In this document: piece by piece, positions 12,059 to 26,600 of the stretch
Layout: every line of letters begins with the position of its first letter
Position numbering within the stretch: position 1 is the stretch's first letter
NCBI GenBank assembly: GCA_963965975.1
Contig: OZ014425.1
Location: forward strand, 377,001 to 441,000
Length of the DNA stretch: 64,000 nt
DNA from: Xestospongia bergquistia
Taxonomy: Eukaryota; Porifera; Demospongiae; Haplosclerida; Petrosiidae
Direction of reading: 5' to 3'
Made by a program: the position numbers and the translations under genes
The notes under the pieces: model-generated
The model's database searches: none
The model's input: the letters and a program-made list of their open reading frames with translations, nothing else
Told to the model about the DNA's origin: nothing

Positions 12059-15000
12059 ATGGCTGGACTTCCATTTCCCAAACAATCAAAGACAATTTGT
12101 AAGTTTCTATAATATTTTATCTGTTAAATTAATGTCATTTTTAGACGAGAAATATTTGACATCCAAACATTTGCTGCAAAACCTCCGAGTAAATTAATAA
12201 CACCTTTTATGACAATTTATGAATATTAATATTCTCTGTTTCATTAGAGTTATAATTTGGCTGCTGGAAATTTTGATCCACTAAAAGTCACAACCATTAG
12301 AGAAAAATATGGCAAGTGTGATGAGTTCAATTATTCATCTATTACCTCTCCATTTGTCCATTAATCCACAATGATCCTCTTATTAAGATGTTATTTAGTT
12401 AATATTCTTTTGATAGGAGATGATGATGGAAGAGTGTTTGGTGCATTGATAAAAGGAGAAGTCAATGAAGGAGGAAAGAAAAGGAGACAGCATAGAGATA
12501 GTTATTATAAAAAGATAAAGAAAAGAAAGAAATTAAATAATTCCAAACACACAAAGGATAGGTGTGATAGTGAAGATGAAAGTGATGATGACAATGAAGA
12601 TGATAAGAGTGGACAATCTAGTTTGATACAATTAGTAGCTGATTATGATTCTGATAATGAAGAAGAACCAAAGAAGTTAGAAATCCCACGAGCTATTCAA
12701 GGTACAGACCCACCCGTCCATCCACCCACACACATAATGAAGAATAATGTGATCACAAATCAAAATGTGAATAGAGTTATATCAAGAGGAAGAGAAAGAG
12801 GAGAGTGTCCCTACTCATCAAACTAAACCAGCTGGTCTGTTAGAACATACTGTAGACAGTGACTCTGATCCTGATTGTCTTGGATATTTTCAAGAGGCCA
12901 GTAGTGACTCAGACAATGAGGTAATAAACTATTGAAAGGACTAAATGAGAAATTATTTTATGAGATATAAATAATATATATTTTAATATTAAAGAAATGA
13001 CTTATTAATTCATTATTCAGGAGTCTAATATTAAATCTCAAACGAATCAACCATCATCTTTATCAACTTATACCTGGTATGTTATATTAATAGATTATAA
13101 TGTATAATAATTTATAATAACTTATAATAAAATAATAACTTATAATAATTTATAATAACATAATAACTTATAATAACTTATAATAATTTATAATAACTGT
13201 TATTAGTTGGAAATGTGGCAAAGTTGGACATTTATCTGAAGACTGTACAGTTCAAGGTATTATTATATAATGTTGTTTAGTTACTATGGTAACTGTAGAT
13301 ACCAAATATAACAAGAAAAAGACAAAAATCAGATTATCTGAACATTTGAAAAAATTATTTGCACAGTAAGTATCTTTAACAATTTATGAGTTGGTCTTCC
13401 ATTCATCCATCCATCCATTCATCCATTCCATTCATCCATCCATCCATTCCAGGTGCAAAGACATCAAATGTAGAACTGAAGATTTTTGCAGTGAATGTGG
13501 TAGTCATAATAATCTAGTCCATTGTTTAGACTGCAGGTATTATATTCATGAAATGTTTAATTAATTAATTATTAATTAACTAGATCAACTCTCTGTGATG
13601 GATATGGTCATTTGACACGTCATTTACTGGAACATCCGTCACATAACAAACTCTATTCCTATAAATTAGGCAGACTGGTTAGTTAAACTGGTTTGGTTAG
13701 CTGTGAACACATGTTGTCATGGTTACAGATGAAATGTTGTAAAGCAGATTGTGATATAGTGAATGTATATGAACTATTAATGTGTTCACATTGTCTTGGT
13801 AAAGTTTTCTCTCAACATTATTCCATGATCTCTGCTACTTGGTAAGTGACACTAAGATATACTAATAGTATACTAAGATATACTAATAGTATACTAAGAT
13901 ATACTAATAGTATACTAAGATATACTAATAGTATACTAAGATATACTAATGGTATACTAAGATATACTAATAGTATACTAAGATATACTAATAGTATACT
14001 ATATTGTTGTAAGTAGTGCATTGGCTTCATATTAAGTGTTTATAATATTGAAATAGAATTAGTTAATACAATTCAATTAAGAAAAAAGCTACCTGCAGAC
14101 AAAGTCTGACCCAACACACTAACCAGGTGTGCACACTGTTCATTTTATACTTCCACTAGTCCGTGTGTTGAGGTCAGAAATCATTTGCAGTGTAGGTGGA
14201 TAACTGACCAATTTGGCCATGGTTTTTGGCCATGGCTCAACTTGAGCAGCTCCACAATTATGGTTGCTAATATTTTCATTATATATTTGCTGATGAATTA
14301 ATCTTCATGTAATTGTGGGTTTACAATATATAATAGTATTCATAATATCACATTTTTGAGATAATAATCAAGAGTTTGCTAATATTTTCATTATATATTT
14401 GCTGATGAATTAATCTTCATGTAATTGTGGGTTTACAATATATAATAGTATTCAATGAATAATATCACATTTTTGAGATAATAATCAAGAGTTGCTTTGG
14501 GAAAAAGTACACCACAGAGAGAGAACTCGTTTCAAACACTGACTCTGTCAGTAAGAATCAAGCTCTATCCAAGCAGCGCAGTGGGTTGACAACTGGAGAG
14601 ATTAGGCCGTATCTCTCCAGGTCTTCCCCACAGTGAGGAGTGTTATTGAATGCTTATATATTTACTGTTGATTTTGTCTTAACGTACTTGTGGGTTATGT
14701 ATAGTTACTGAAATTCATAACATGACATTTCCTTCAATATATACAACACTAGTAATACATAGTTTAGTTGTTATCACATTAGTATGAATCATTTTATTAC
14801 ATTTAATCGTTTGCCTCTATTATTTATCAGGTCTAGAACTGGACTGAAAAAAATACCTAATGCTTTATGCTGTGAAGAACACTTTCAATGGTAACTAATA
14901 ATAATTATAACTATTATAACTAATGGTTCTTATAACTATTATAATAAAATATTACTAATGGTTCTTATAACTATTATAAAATATTATTATTGTAGGCATA

Positions 15001-15095
15001 GAATGAACTGTTCTAATTCAGCTGAAGAACATTTAGTATCACATATTAATCTAACTAGCAATTTATCAAGATTTGTATCAGAATTTTTCTTTTAA
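12059..15095 (+). CDS. Unrecognised protein with CCHC zinc knuckle and UBP-like Cys/His cluster
   Basis: Thirteen exons join from ATG 12059 to TAA 15095; frame was checked across each join. The order is a short N-terminus, a highly basic Lys/Arg segment, an acidic Ser/Asp segment (SDEDESDDDNEDD-like), then a CCHC zinc knuckle (CWKCGKVGHLSEDC). A dense Cys/His region follows, with patterns CKDIKC, CSECG, CLDC, LCDGYGHLTRHLLEHPSH, MKCCKADC, MCSHC and CCEEHFQWH. The spacing around GYGHLTRHL...HP resembles a UBP-type zinc finger, but no peptidase domain follows. The zinc knuckle plus acidic/basic tracts suggest a nuclear nucleic-acid-associated protein; that is inference. The third intron uses a GC donor (ATATG|GCAAGT at 12312). 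The eleventh intron is about 1 kb and full of repeats. I do not recognise the family. Confidence 0.7.
13849..14000. repeat. 21-bp tandem repeat in an intron
   Basis: The unit actaagatatactaatagta repeats about seven times with one-base variation (one copy has ggt for agt). It lies just inside the 5' end of the large intron of the zinc-knuckle gene. Confidence 0.9.
14264..14490. repeat. Tandem duplication of about 110 bp in an intron
   Basis: The segment starting tgctaatattttcattata at 14265 and running through the trinucleotide-rich end ataataatcaagagtt recurs almost identically starting near 14377. The second copy has a few extra bases (ttcaatgaata). This is a recent local duplication. Confidence 0.8.
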
Positions 15096-15272
15096 AAAAT
15101 ATAATTACAAAAACACAACAAAATTAATAATTCAAAAGTTCCCTCATCATTATGTCATTATTATGTCATCCAGTTATAAGAGTATATTTGTTGCCATAAA
15201 GGTAAATATTCCAATATTGGCTCTGTGTAATAAACCCATAACATTATCATCAGTCATCTATCAATCCATTTA

Positions 15273-16669
15273 TCACTGACCTATTATCCATGAAGCTAAT
15301 GGTATATGATTTCCCATATACTGTAAAAATGCTACTAGGATGTTTCTAAAATGGACATATAGATTACAATGGATATATGACATTTGCTCACTTAGCAAAT
15401 TTATCATAAAAAGGAGATCGTAACAAATATAATAATAGGACCACACGACGTCGGAGTATCTCTGACGGCTCTGATGTCTTGAATTTAACAAGACCTCCAT
15501 GAAGATGTAGACTGTATTAATGACATATAACAATGACACATTATATATGGTAGCTATATAGACCTAATAACATCCATTGCTAGTGAAAGTAACCATGGTT
15601 TCCATGACGATTGTTGAAATATTACCATCGAGATTACTAAGGGGAGTAATTAATAAAGGACTCCTGTAATTAGAGGTTAATAACAAACTGTGAACTAGTG
15701 GTCGACTTATATAGAATCCTTCAGCTAATAACTGTTTATTAGAGAGAGGTACCCGACTGGTAGCCACACCTCTATCACAATTATCATTCACTTGACGTCC
15801 ATTATCTCTGATAAAAAATGGCAACTCAGAATATGGTATCCCAGGATCTAAAGTGGGTGTGACCACAGTTAAGTAATAGTTATTAAAATAAACTGACCTG
15901 CATGAATAGATCGGATGACTTTTCCAGTTCTTGTTCCTTGATAAGCTAATGGCTGATTATCAGGTGGCAATGTGATATCACGAGGAACAACATGTACTTT
16001 CTTACGATCAACAGCTGGTACTGCAGGACTAGTCAAAATACGCGACTGATATTTGAATACAGTAATATACTGGATAATAGCTCTAATAAAGAATAAAATA
16101 AATAATGAAAAAAGACGTGGTCATGTCTTCTTACTTTATTATTCTCATAACAAGTACTAATAACCATTTACCAGCTTCTCTAAAAAGGGATTCTCCAAAA
16201 ACTTCGAAGACAACTTCAATGCTTTCTAGGACAGCCAATGACCACAGCAACTGTCGATGTAACAATGGTAACTAGAGAGAACAATGAGATACCTCCTGTA
16301 ATTGTTTATGAGAGATACCCTATTAATTGAACTGGAAGAGGGGCATCGTCGAATGATAATGAAGTCATTAAGCAAAGTGAACAAATTTGAAACACAATAT
16401 GCTATTATATAATAAAGTAATACAATGTGTTAACAAAATGTATTAAGTAACATACCAAATTCTGAGAGCTCAAGGCCTCCACCAAACCGTCCTGAAAAAG
16501 GCTGGTTAATTAATAGTTATTAATGGATGTTACCTGGGATTATGTAGCTCGCTACTTTGAGCATTGACTCAATTTTGGTGGCCATAGTAGGATCTTTAAC
16601 TATGACGTCTTCATAACGTTTGATGAAGACGTGAAAGGAGTCTATAATTGTTCTTAAAGTGCCTGACAT
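15273..16669 (-). CDS. PEX16: Peroxisomal membrane biogenesis protein PEX16
   Basis: Minus-strand multi-exon gene from ATG 16667-16669 to TGA 15273-15275. Translated exons give FIKRYEDVIVKDPTMATKIE, then SNLFTLLNDFII, RQLLWSLAVLESIEVVFEV, REAGKWLLVLVMRIIKAIIQY and a C-terminal MINLLSEQMSYIHC...PLASWIIGQ. This order and these motifs match PEX16, the integral peroxisomal membrane protein that recruits PEX3 and PEX19 during membrane biogenesis. Two hydrophobic segments are visible in the expected places. The tail is 3'-to-3' with the zinc-knuckle gene (177 bp apart), and the start is 90 bp from uridine phosphorylase on the other strand. Function is taken from the family. Confidence 0.88.
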
Positions 16670-16759
16670 AGCTGACACGTGCAAAGAAAGGTGTGGCTGC
16701 TATTTCAATTAATGCCCAAATCGTCCTATTGTAATTGTACGCATCGTCAGTTCGTCACG
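16670..16759. promoter_or_regulatory. Head-to-head promoter interval (PEX16 / uridine phosphorylase)
   Basis: Ninety bases separate the opposed ATGs. No TATA box is seen. It probably acts as a bidirectional promoter with very short 5' UTRs. Confidence 0.5.
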
Positions 16760-18816
<2,057 letters not shown>

Positions 18817-19200
18817 CTTCAATAAACTAAAGTTTGCTGGCTATATTAGTAGTATATATTGTTAGCTCAAAGCTAGATTAGTTCATTAGTAGTTTATTTG
18901 TTTTTAGCTATATTATTAAATATTATTATATTTTATTAAATATTTTTTTGCTTTTAGACTTTAGTAGATGCTATTATTATTTTTGGTTCTATGGTAACCA
19001 TGACAACTGCCAATTATTGACACATTAATATAAACACCAATATAATACTAATGTCACAATCCAATGAAGTCAGTTATACTCAAGATCTAGTGTCTAAAAG
19101 AGAGAAGAAAGAATTCTACATTCAATGTTTACTGTAAATAAATATAAAACTATTAAAACTAATAATTATAGGGTCATACATGTACTACCTAATATTTGGT
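18817..19200. other. Convergent 3' spacer, nothing else seen
   Basis: AT-rich sequence between the 3' ends of uridine phosphorylase and ATP5PF. It holds presumptive 3' UTRs. No coding frame or repeat stands out. Confidence 0.4.
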
Positions 19201-19528
19201 TTAATTGTCATATGTGAATTTTGGGAATTGTGCCAAATCTTCTTTATCTGCTCCATAAATACGCTGTAACCTGCTAACTTCTTCATCAAATTGTTTCTGA
19301 ACTTCACTTGACATGGCAATCTATATAGTATAATCATAAAATATATACACTCATAACATAACTTACATTGCCTTTGCTATTGAACTCGTTAAGTTTCTCT
19401 AAAAATAACTTTTTTATTGGATCATCTGGTGTTTTAGATTTTGCATTTACTACTACAGCCGTACTGAGACTTCTTTGAGCGTGGAAAAGTGAAGAGAGAC
19501 TCCAAAATCTCCTCAAAGCAGCAGCCAT
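19201..19528 (-). CDS. ATP5PF: Mitochondrial ATP synthase coupling factor 6
   Basis: Two exons (19367-19528 and 19201-19320) give 282 nt, 93 aa. The N-terminus MAAALRRFWSLSSLF is rich in Arg, Ser and Leu with no acidic residue, as expected for a mitochondrial presequence. The mature part has DPIKKLFLEKLNEFNSKG, EVQKQFDEEVSRLQRIYG and FPKFTYDN, which match coupling factor F6 of the peripheral stalk. The subunit links the F1 and Fo parts of ATP synthase in the inner membrane. Its ATG is 129 bp from that of MRPS6 on the other strand, another nuclear gene for a mitochondrial protein. Confidence 0.92.
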
Positions 19529-19657
19529 TTTAATGCTATACCGTGTATTAACCGTAAACTGCTGTACATTTAAAGGCCACGCCCACCCACATGTAACAAA
19601 AGTACAGTAAGTTTATTATTATTATTATTATTTATATTATATAAGCAACCATTACAG
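19529..19657. promoter_or_regulatory. Head-to-head promoter interval (ATP5PF / MRPS6)
   Basis: 129 bp between opposed start codons of two nuclear-encoded mitochondrial proteins. It contains a CACCC/GC-box-like motif (ccacgcccaccc, about 19577-19588) and a run of tta repeats. Co-regulation from a shared bidirectional promoter is inferred. Confidence 0.55.
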
Positions 19658-20004
19658 ATGGTGCATTATGAGTTAGCACTAATATTACGTTCAGTTCCAA
19701 AAGAGAAGTTCAAAAATGTACTAAAAACCACTGCAACCATTATTTTAGAAGAAGGAGCATTGTTACGGCAACTTCAAAATCTTGGGGAACGCAAGTTACC
19801 ATATCGAATGAGAGCCCACCAGCAATGGTTTAATGAAGGCAGGTAGGTAAAACCCCTATTAATATTTCAAGAATTAATAATTAGCTATAATCATACAGGT
19901 ATTTAGTATGTAATATGGAGGTGGGGCCACAGATGGCGAAACAAATTTTACAAAGACTCCGAGAGACTGAGAGTATAATCAGAGCATCATTAGTCAAACT
20001 GTGA
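19658..20004 (+). CDS. MRPS6: Mitochondrial small ribosomal subunit protein bS6m
   Basis: Two exons (19658-19842, 19899-20004) give 291 nt, 96 aa. The sequence starts MVHYELALILRSVPKEKF and continues GALLRQLQNLGERKLPYRM, then YLVCNMEVGP and a C-terminal Leu-rich helix. This is the bS6 fold (YE..LI...; LG.R.LPY.; Y....) as in MRPS6, a protein of the mitoribosomal small-subunit platform. The N-terminus starts directly at the S6 domain with no obvious cleavable presequence, as in animal MRPS6. Confidence 0.93.
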
Positions 20005-20175
20005 TTATGAAATAATCATTATTATAATAAACACTAATACTAATATAATACACACTATAAAACAGTGTTAAAGAATGCGAAAATCACAAAATACAAATCA
20101 AAAGATCTAAACATTGCACTCGTATCTGGAGATGAGAGGTCTTGGATACAAGACCGGTAAGGTTGACTTAATATT

Positions 20176-22355
20176 TCATGCTACATTTTTATGTCGTTGA
20201 TGTGAGTATGAGCTTTTCTGTAGAGCTGCCAAATGAATCTTGTCGAGGTAATCGGGCATAGCTAAATAGTTGAATTGAAATGGTATCACTCAAATAATAA
20301 CACTGACCTGATTTAGTTACCCAGCTAATAGCAGATGATGGTAAATAGGTGCCAGGATCATCAAAGTATGTCAACTCATAACGTAAGCCAAGCTAATGAC
20401 CATATTATGATTGGTCATAATAATAATAGGGATTGCAGACTTACTTCATCAATAAATGTTGAAGGTTTAATGACCATTTCACTAAAATAATTCTTCACAC
20501 GAACATATTTTTTATTCTCTGGTACAGCTGGATGATTAACAGATCTGAATAAAATTAAAAATGTGAGTGGTTGTGTAAACACATTGTTGCTTAGTGACAA
20601 CTTGAGTTGCTATGGTAATGAAGGCATTGTGAGGTGATTATGCTATAAAGCTGGTACCTGTTAATGATAACAATAGCATCATCATTGGAACTGATCCATG
20701 ATCGACGAACAAATACATACTCTCGACTTGACATGGGAAACTGAGAGAGAAAGAGAGAAAATACAGCAATAGCTATAATATTATAAATTATACAAAAGGC
20801 TCACGGGAAATTTCAGAACCCAGTGAACTACTTCAGAACCAGTACGAACATCTCTGTCTATAGTTTCAAGTTTGAGGGCATATAGGTCCCAGGACTTACG
20901 GTCTTCATTATTAACCTGAATACAGAGTCTCTATATTACATTAATTATACTTGATACTAACCTGTACATCTAGGAAATCTCTAGCAGTAATATCAGGATA
21001 TGTGCCAACAACTTTGTATTGATAAAGACCTCTGTCTCCATATGGCTTATAATAAACAGTACAGTTGTCTTGTTCAGACATGAACTCCCAGCCAGACATA
21101 GGATCTTCGTCATTGTTTTCCTTATCAAAGGAGAACTCAGAACAGTCTAGTTCCTGTAGTGGTACTAGTTCAGTTTCATCATTAGCTTCATCAACAGGTA
21201 CTATCATTTCTTCATTTTGTTGGCAGTCATGGTCATAATTTTCAACCAGCTGTTCCTCTGGTGCACTTTCCACTGCAGGATTTGGTAGAGCAATGTTATT
21301 GTCTTCTTCTTTTGACATGTCAGTTGATGTTAGACTAACAGACTCAATGACTTCCTGTGAGCTATTTTGTTCAGTCTCAACAAATGAGGTTGTAGGCGGG
21401 GTCACATCGCATTTATTCCACCATGAAAATATGTACTTATAAAATCGACTAGCAAATGAGTCGTCTTTCTCTAAAGTGACTTGCTCCATTCCCTCAGAGC
21501 TATTGCCTTTTTTGGTAACCTTTCTCCAAATTGATTTTGGTGTAATCTTTGACAAGATCATATCCTCCTCATTAGCACTGTCATTATCCAGGGTTTCCTT
21601 AGCAAACAGACAATCAGTCTTGTGAACATTATCTCTTATATCATCATTTCTAGCACTGTTATCTCTTCTCAGTTGATCCACATTAATAATCTCGTTGTCA
21701 TGGCTACTGTCATTACCATGGCAACTACCATCACCACAGCTACCGTTGTAATCGAGGCTGCTATCATTGCAATAGTTACAGTCATCAGTTTCTTCTATCT
21801 CTACATAAGTGGGAAGGGTTTCGCAAGTGTCATTTTGAGGTTCCTGAAGGTGTTGCTCAGATACAGGCTCTGTTTCTTTAGTTGAATCTTCACTGCTGGG
21901 AATTGAGTTGTATTTTCGTTGATAGTTATTATATGATCTAAATAGAGAGATGTCCATGCAAACAGAATATGATATCAACCTGTATACCTGACCACTTCTT
22001 GGTTAGTGATTCTTTCTCTGTCCCATAAAAAGACAACTCCTGCACACAAGACACACCGACGGTTCACAGATTTCACAACTCCCTCCCACCATTGCCACCA
22101 TTGCTGACCGCTCCTTTTACCACCACCACCATGGTTACCATGGAAACGATTACAAAACGAGAAGGAATGGATTCTCAGGAATGGCAATCTAGGTTTTTTT
22201 AAAGAACACAATCAGAAAGTTGATTGTCATTATTCTTACCTAACATGGCCAAACCTAGTAATGGGTTGCATCCGTTGACAGACAAACAAGTAATATTGAC
22301 TTATTTTAGTCATAGGTCCATAACAGACACGTATTGTAGGAAATAGCTGGCTCAT
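20176..22355 (-). CDS. STARD7: StAR-related lipid transfer protein 7 (START domain)
   Basis: Minus-strand multi-exon gene from ATG 22355 to TGA 20176. The START domain is clear in the C-terminal half: GWEFMSEQDNCTVYYKPYGD, YQYKVVGTYPDITARDFLDV, WDLYALKLETIDRD, SEVVHWVLKFPFPMSSREYV, NHPAVPENKKYVRVKNYFS, LTYFDDPGTYLPSSAISWVT, and a final AMPDYLDKIHLAALQ helix. These match STARD7 best among START proteins. STARD7 carries phosphatidylcholine to mitochondria in vertebrates. The N-terminus is basic and Trp/Gly-rich with a short hydrophobic segment, followed by a long acidic low-complexity region (about residues 110-340) longer than in vertebrates. The first ATG follows a 3' splice site, so a non-coding first exon exists. 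A CT run marks one 3' splice site (20743-20757). Confidence 0.9.
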
Positions 22356-22935
22356 CTGAAGCAGAAGACAATCTAATCACATTACTCATATAATGTATGC
22401 AATCTAAGAATTATTTACTTGACGATAACTAAATTTATAGAAAATACATCAATATTATAACAGACACTCACTTTAGAAATGGCTAGTCTTAACGAAAACC
22501 AACAAACAACATTGACGGTTTTTAGCTTGCACGAGCCAAGCTTTCAGACTTGGGCGTGGCCACTAATTAATAAAATCACATCCTAATTATTATAAATAAA
22601 CATCGGACACGTGGAAACTTTACAGCACTATACACTTTGCTGCTGGAAGTTATAATTATTAACTATCTTAGTCTATCTACTTGTGCCTTCCAAAGAAAAT
22701 AGACAAGAACTAACTATTACATTCATTCAGATTGGAATTAGATATGGAGGGCAGCAAAATAAAAAGGAACTTTGATACCTAATCACTTTCTTGTTAATAT
22801 AATTCTACTCAATAATAAGTATTATTTGCAGGTTATTGAATTACTAGTCAATTTAGTGATGTTGCATGTGTCAAGTAGAAGGCCTTTAAAATGCTAAATA
22901 TCAATTGTTATGTGATATTTTAATGTAGTCATATT
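22356..22935. other. Spacer between STARD7 and DDB1 (same strand)
   Basis: AT-rich sequence holding the STARD7 5' region, including a ggcgtggcc CACCC-like box near 22552, and the DDB1 3' UTR. A 35-codon plus frame near 22482 is too short to support. Confidence 0.4.
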
Positions 22936-23620
22936 TTAATGTAGTCTAGACAAATCTTCGACAACTTTTATGACATCTTCAACAGTAACATCAAGTTCAA
23001 CGCCATGAGAATCTGTCATCTGAGTGACATCATAATGATATCATGATTATAATACTGATATTTACTTTAATGCCCCTGATAATTTCCATCATTTGTAGAT
23101 GAGGTAGATCAAGAAATTTCTCTACTAAATCACCATCAATGAAACCAGCAGCTGGTTTGCTACGATGTTCATTAGCAAAAGAGCGATATCTACAATAATT
23201 AAGGCTAATTAAAATTCACTAATTAATAAGTGGGTGTGGTTTGTGGATACACATCATGTTCAATGTTCCCAACACTCTTTATACATGCTGCCATTTTCTG
23301 TTGTAAGCTAGTAAGGAGATTATAAGTCTCCATATTTAACTGACCAATAAGACCTACAATGAGCATTATTATTATTATACAGATGTGGGTGTGGTTTACC
23401 AATAGCTCCATGTACGGTGCCAAACAGTATGGGTTTCCCTTGTAATAAAGAAGGGGTAGACCCTGGATGATCCATCACAAAAGAGCCTAATTATTAGGAA
23501 GTAATAAAGTATTGTTAGTGTTTTTAATAACCTTTATTAAACACATTGATATTATCCCCAATGTATAATCGAGATGGTTGTAGCATATACATCATTTCAG
23601 CCTCTACTGTAGCCTCTCTG

Positions 23621-23687
<67 letters not shown>

Positions 23688-26600
23688 CACATTATATATT
23701 ACTATATAGTCTCACGTGTTTTTCTGACATATAAAAACATGTCTACCATCAGATGCAATATAATTTTCATCATCAATCATTTCAATAGCAGTACAAAAAC
23801 AAGGACAAATATTATGATCAACACCAATCTGAAAAAATGGATACATAAAATGAGAATGGATGCATAGAGAATGCTACCTCTTCTAGTCCTTGTTCCTCCT
23901 TATAAACTAAAAGTTTTAAAGATCTTAAAATATCTCCAACCTAAAGAGATCACATTATCTACAACAATCATACATATATTCATACCAATATGAAATCTCC
24001 TTTACTCTTTAAATAAAGTGCTAAGATGTTGTTATTGTATGAGCATTCTTGTTCTAGTGAGTCATCTGTCCATTTACAAAGATGGATCTATAGAATTCAC
24101 ACTAAATATATAGCGTTGTCATAGCAACAACATACAGAACTGTTCACAGAATTTAGTATTTTGCCATTAAAAGGTTTGACTTGATATACAGCACCTGGTT
24201 CTTTTTTTTGACTGATCAATTCTAACTTACCTAAATAATGACTTATAATACATACATCCATTTGATAAATAATATATCCATTAAAACAGATTATGCATCC
24301 ATAGTAGTAGATCATATATCCATTGTATATACCATATATCCATTATAACACATTATATATCCATATTTATTTACCTCCGTTAACTTGAAATACTAAAACA
24401 CGTCCAATACTGGCCTCTTTTTCCTCTGGGTTCACTAGTGCAGTCCCCACAATATATACTAATCTTTCCTCATTATCAGGTGATACCAATGTACATGAAG
24501 CCATACTAAGAACATGTTCTTGCGGACACAGCTGGTAGATGTGAAGAACTAACGAAGGGTATGGTAGTAGGTGTGGTCAGAATTTGGTGTCTACCTTCAA
24601 AAGTACTCTGATCTAACAATAAGAGTGAATGTACTTCAACTTCATCTTGTTTTGCTAACACATCTCCATCAATATTTAACTCTGGTGGTGTCGTACATAT
24701 AGTAGTATTACTAGTAGCTATACTGATACTATAATGGATATATGATTAATGAATGGATAGATATATATACAAACCTTTGTCTAGTGGGTGTGGTTCCACA
24801 GCCATCAGCTGTAGGTTTATCGATCCGAGATGTTCCAACTAAGAATGTTTGAGTTGACTCTTGATAAGTTATACATCTATAATAGTAGAATGAAGAATAA
24901 TATCAGTCATCTAATGTATCATACCTTGGTGACTCTCCTAAAGGTATAGTTTCAATGTGTAGCATTTGTATTTGATCAACTGAACCAAATATTAAAATGT
25001 TACTATCAACAAGTGCAAGACTATATACAAGAGACAATGAGAATGTTTTAGATAATATTAACTAAACCTGTCTTGAAATGCTTCAGAGTTTAAGGTACAC
25101 ATGTAATTCACCTCCTAAATAATATAAAGTTATTTAAATCTCTATGTCCATCCATTTGGTTCATCTATCTGTCCATTTACGTACCTTAACATTGACATTA
25201 GAAAATAGTAATTTTTGATTTGATGAGTGAATAATTGTTGGATGATCTGAACATGCAAACACATTAGTTACACCACCAGATTGAAATAGTCTCAATACAA
25301 CTGGTTTAGTACCTAATATAACACGTTTACTACTGCCCAATTGACCTAAAAGACATTGAAAATCCAAGATTCCAAAGGGTTAAAAATAATTGTACCAGTT
25401 TGTGAATCCATTGTGTAATAGTACAGACAGCCATCTCCTAGCGCACAAAGAAGATAGTAGACTCCGCCCAGTTCAACCATGAGTATAGATCGAGGTATAA
25501 TATCTAAAATAACGAGATGGATATTGACCACACCCACTCAATTACTTGCCTCCGCCAAGTGGTTGAGTGAAGACGTTCTCAAATTGTGGTAAAGTTAAAA
25601 CCTGAACAGATATATCAGTCCATAGTCCAATAGCACAGAGACTAGCTTTGTCTTTATCGAGAGGATTAATGTCGACGCATGCAACCTCATGTGACATGGT
25701 CGTTTGGCTATAAGTGGGTGGAGCAAATGCAATATAAACCACACCTTATTCAGACAATAGTACATGTATTTGAGTTTAATTAAATAAGTTACATACCATC
25801 AATAGATATAATTAATTAGGCATTACTATGTTATCCATTAACATACATCTGTTTAATGTAAACATTATTACTGATAGCATAGCTGTGAGACAAGTGACAG
25901 CTGTAACATAAACTAGTGAATATCATTAAAACAAGACACGCCCCTTCATTTTTATTACATCAATCTTTTGCGCCAGCAAGAACACAGTGAGACATAGTAA
26001 ACAAGACCAGAGGAAAAGAAGTCCATTATGTAAGCTGTTATTTGTAACTATACTTGAACACTAAACGATACCTCTTAATAATATAAACAAGGAATCCACA
26101 AAGCTACCCACATCATTATGATAAATTTTTGAGGGCTAGCCAGTCAGCTGAAATAATTTCAAAATACAAAGACTTCATTGACATTAACAGTACATCTATA
26201 ATGTTAGAAGACACTGTACCTAAAGACTATTCAGTCATTATCAATTTCCTATTGAACACTTTCTCTTTATAATAAACAGTTTATAGTTGTATATATTTAT
26301 AGCTAGCTCCTCCTACTAGCAGGAGAATGGAAAGAGGAAGAGTTTAGCTACACAGATTAGAACTAGAAGGCAGTGTTGAGTTGAAATAAATTTATTTATC
26401 TCCATCTCTTCTCTCTAGTAGTCACTAGTATACACTCACTAGCACTTTGTTGTCAGTACTTAATGGATTTGGAAGAAGAACAAGAGATAACACTGGGAGG
26501 ATATGATTATTTCTTCCTTGAGGAACCTCCTTCAGATGTGGTCTGCCCGATCTGTCGTCTTGTTGCTAGGGATCCACACCAAGTGTCATGTTGTGGCAAA

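Noticed and set aside
13818-14030. 70-codon minus-strand frame with YLSILLV repeats
   Set aside because: Translation of the 21-bp intronic tandem repeat.
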